Positions 6,266 through 6,444 of a DNA stretch of 6,444 nt are shown here, in pieces. The DNA lies in assembly GCA_030612965.1 (NCBI GenBank), contig JAUWMW010000142.1:1-6444 (forward strand), read 5' to 3'. The translations under genes were made by a program, and so were the position numbers. How positions within the stretch are numbered: position 1 is the stretch's first letter; each line of letters opens with the position of its first letter. The notes beneath the pieces were generated by a model. The model was not told where the DNA came from and ran no database searches. It was given only the letters and a program-made list of their open reading frames with translations. The stretch comes from a bacterium. Lineage in GTDB: Bacteria > Zixibacteria > MSB-5A5 > GN15 > FEB-12.

Positions 6266-6278
6266 CGCGCTTCGCGCG
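6266..6278. repeat. CGCGCTTCGCGCG repeat, copy 3
   Basis: Identical to copy 1 over 13 bases, and over 15 when the preceding TT is included. It follows directly after the T-run of the small hairpin at 6248-6265. Confidence 0.6.
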
Positions 6279-6393
6279 CCGCAATAAGTTGGAACTGATC
6301 CGAGAATTGGCGGGCGCGGGTGAGTTTCCGGTCGGGGCGTGTTTCTTGATCCGTGACATTCTGGGTTCATGGGGTTGGTCCTTTTATTAACTA

Positions 6394-6444
6394 ATGCACA
6401 GACGCATCTTGATTGGTATTGGTACTGTTTTTGTGAGGGCTGAA
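6394..6444 (+). CDS. Possible start of a downstream gene, cut by the window edge
   Basis: An ATG at 6394 opens a frame that is still open after 17 codons at the window end (MHRRILIGIGTVFVRAE). A basic start followed by a hydrophobic stretch would suit a signal peptide or membrane anchor. There is no Shine-Dalgarno sequence before it. GTGAGGG near 6433-6439 could instead be the ribosome site of a gene starting beyond the edge. The fragment is too short to name. Confidence 0.2.
   Translation, partial: MHRRILIGIGTVFVRAE

Larger units (their letters stand above)
5875..6393. other. Repeat-rich non-coding region downstream of the peptidase gene
   Basis: These 519 bases have no convincing gene. 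Frames on both strands are open here (one of 183 codons on the minus strand, one of 105 on the plus strand), but they run straight through short repeats and resemble no family I know. The region contains three copies each of two short repeats, two adjacent hairpins, one environmental-type repeat and a small hairpin followed by a T-run, each listed separately. Bases 6209-6390 outside these elements show nothing I recognise. Confidence 0.7.

Noticed and set aside
5819..6370. 183-codon minus-strand open frame
   Set aside because: It overlaps the end of the peptidase gene and runs through all the short repeats. Its translation is rich in Arg, Pro and Ser, with the repeated KTNPF/QNEPI peptides coming from the 18-base element. 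There is no ribosome site or known domain.
6073..6390. 105-codon plus-strand open frame
   Set aside because: It translates two copies of the 18-base repeat and the TGTCAT-type sequence in different frames. There is no family resemblance, and it is most likely open by chance in GC-rich DNA.

Overview
The window comes from a bacterial chromosome of moderately high GC content. It holds five complete protein-coding genes in about 5.85 kb, followed by about 570 bases of repeat-rich non-coding DNA. The first three genes, menA, menC and menE, form a tightly packed plus-strand cluster for menaquinone (vitamin K2) synthesis. The order menA-menC-menE is one I associate from memory with Bacteroidetes/Chlorobi-type (FCB group) men operons. 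The short repeats at the right end resemble those I recall from uncultured FCB-related lineages such as Zixibacteria. The lineage is an inference from gene order and repeat style, not a demonstrated assignment.

Layout. Bases 1-28 carry a perfect GNRA-loop hairpin just before menA. menA (29-928) overlaps menC (925-2028) through ATGA, and menE (2030-3478) starts one base after the menC stop, so the three are almost certainly co-transcribed and translationally coupled. On the opposite strand, a small hotdog-fold thioesterase (3471-3872) meets menE tail to tail with an 8-base overlap of the coding ends. It is a good candidate for the DHNA-CoA thioesterase MenI. A 115-base divergent intergenic region (3873-3987) separates it from an exported M3-family oligoendopeptidase F homologue (3988-5874, plus strand).

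How the genes work together. MenC makes o-succinylbenzoate, MenE activates it to the CoA ester, MenB (not in the window, possibly upstream) closes the ring, the thioesterase would release DHNA from DHNA-CoA, and MenA prenylates DHNA in the membrane. Four of the later pathway steps are therefore encoded within 3.9 kb. The peptidase has no visible link to quinone synthesis.

The right end (5875-6444) has no convincing complete gene. It is a mosaic of several short repeat types: three copies of an 18-base element (AAATGGGTTCGTTTTGYG), three copies of GCGCTTCGCGCG, two back-to-back hairpins, and one sequence resembling a repeat common in environmental genomes. This is the least explained part of the window. 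I see no strong evidence for a wholly new biological system; the repeat mosaic is the best lead.
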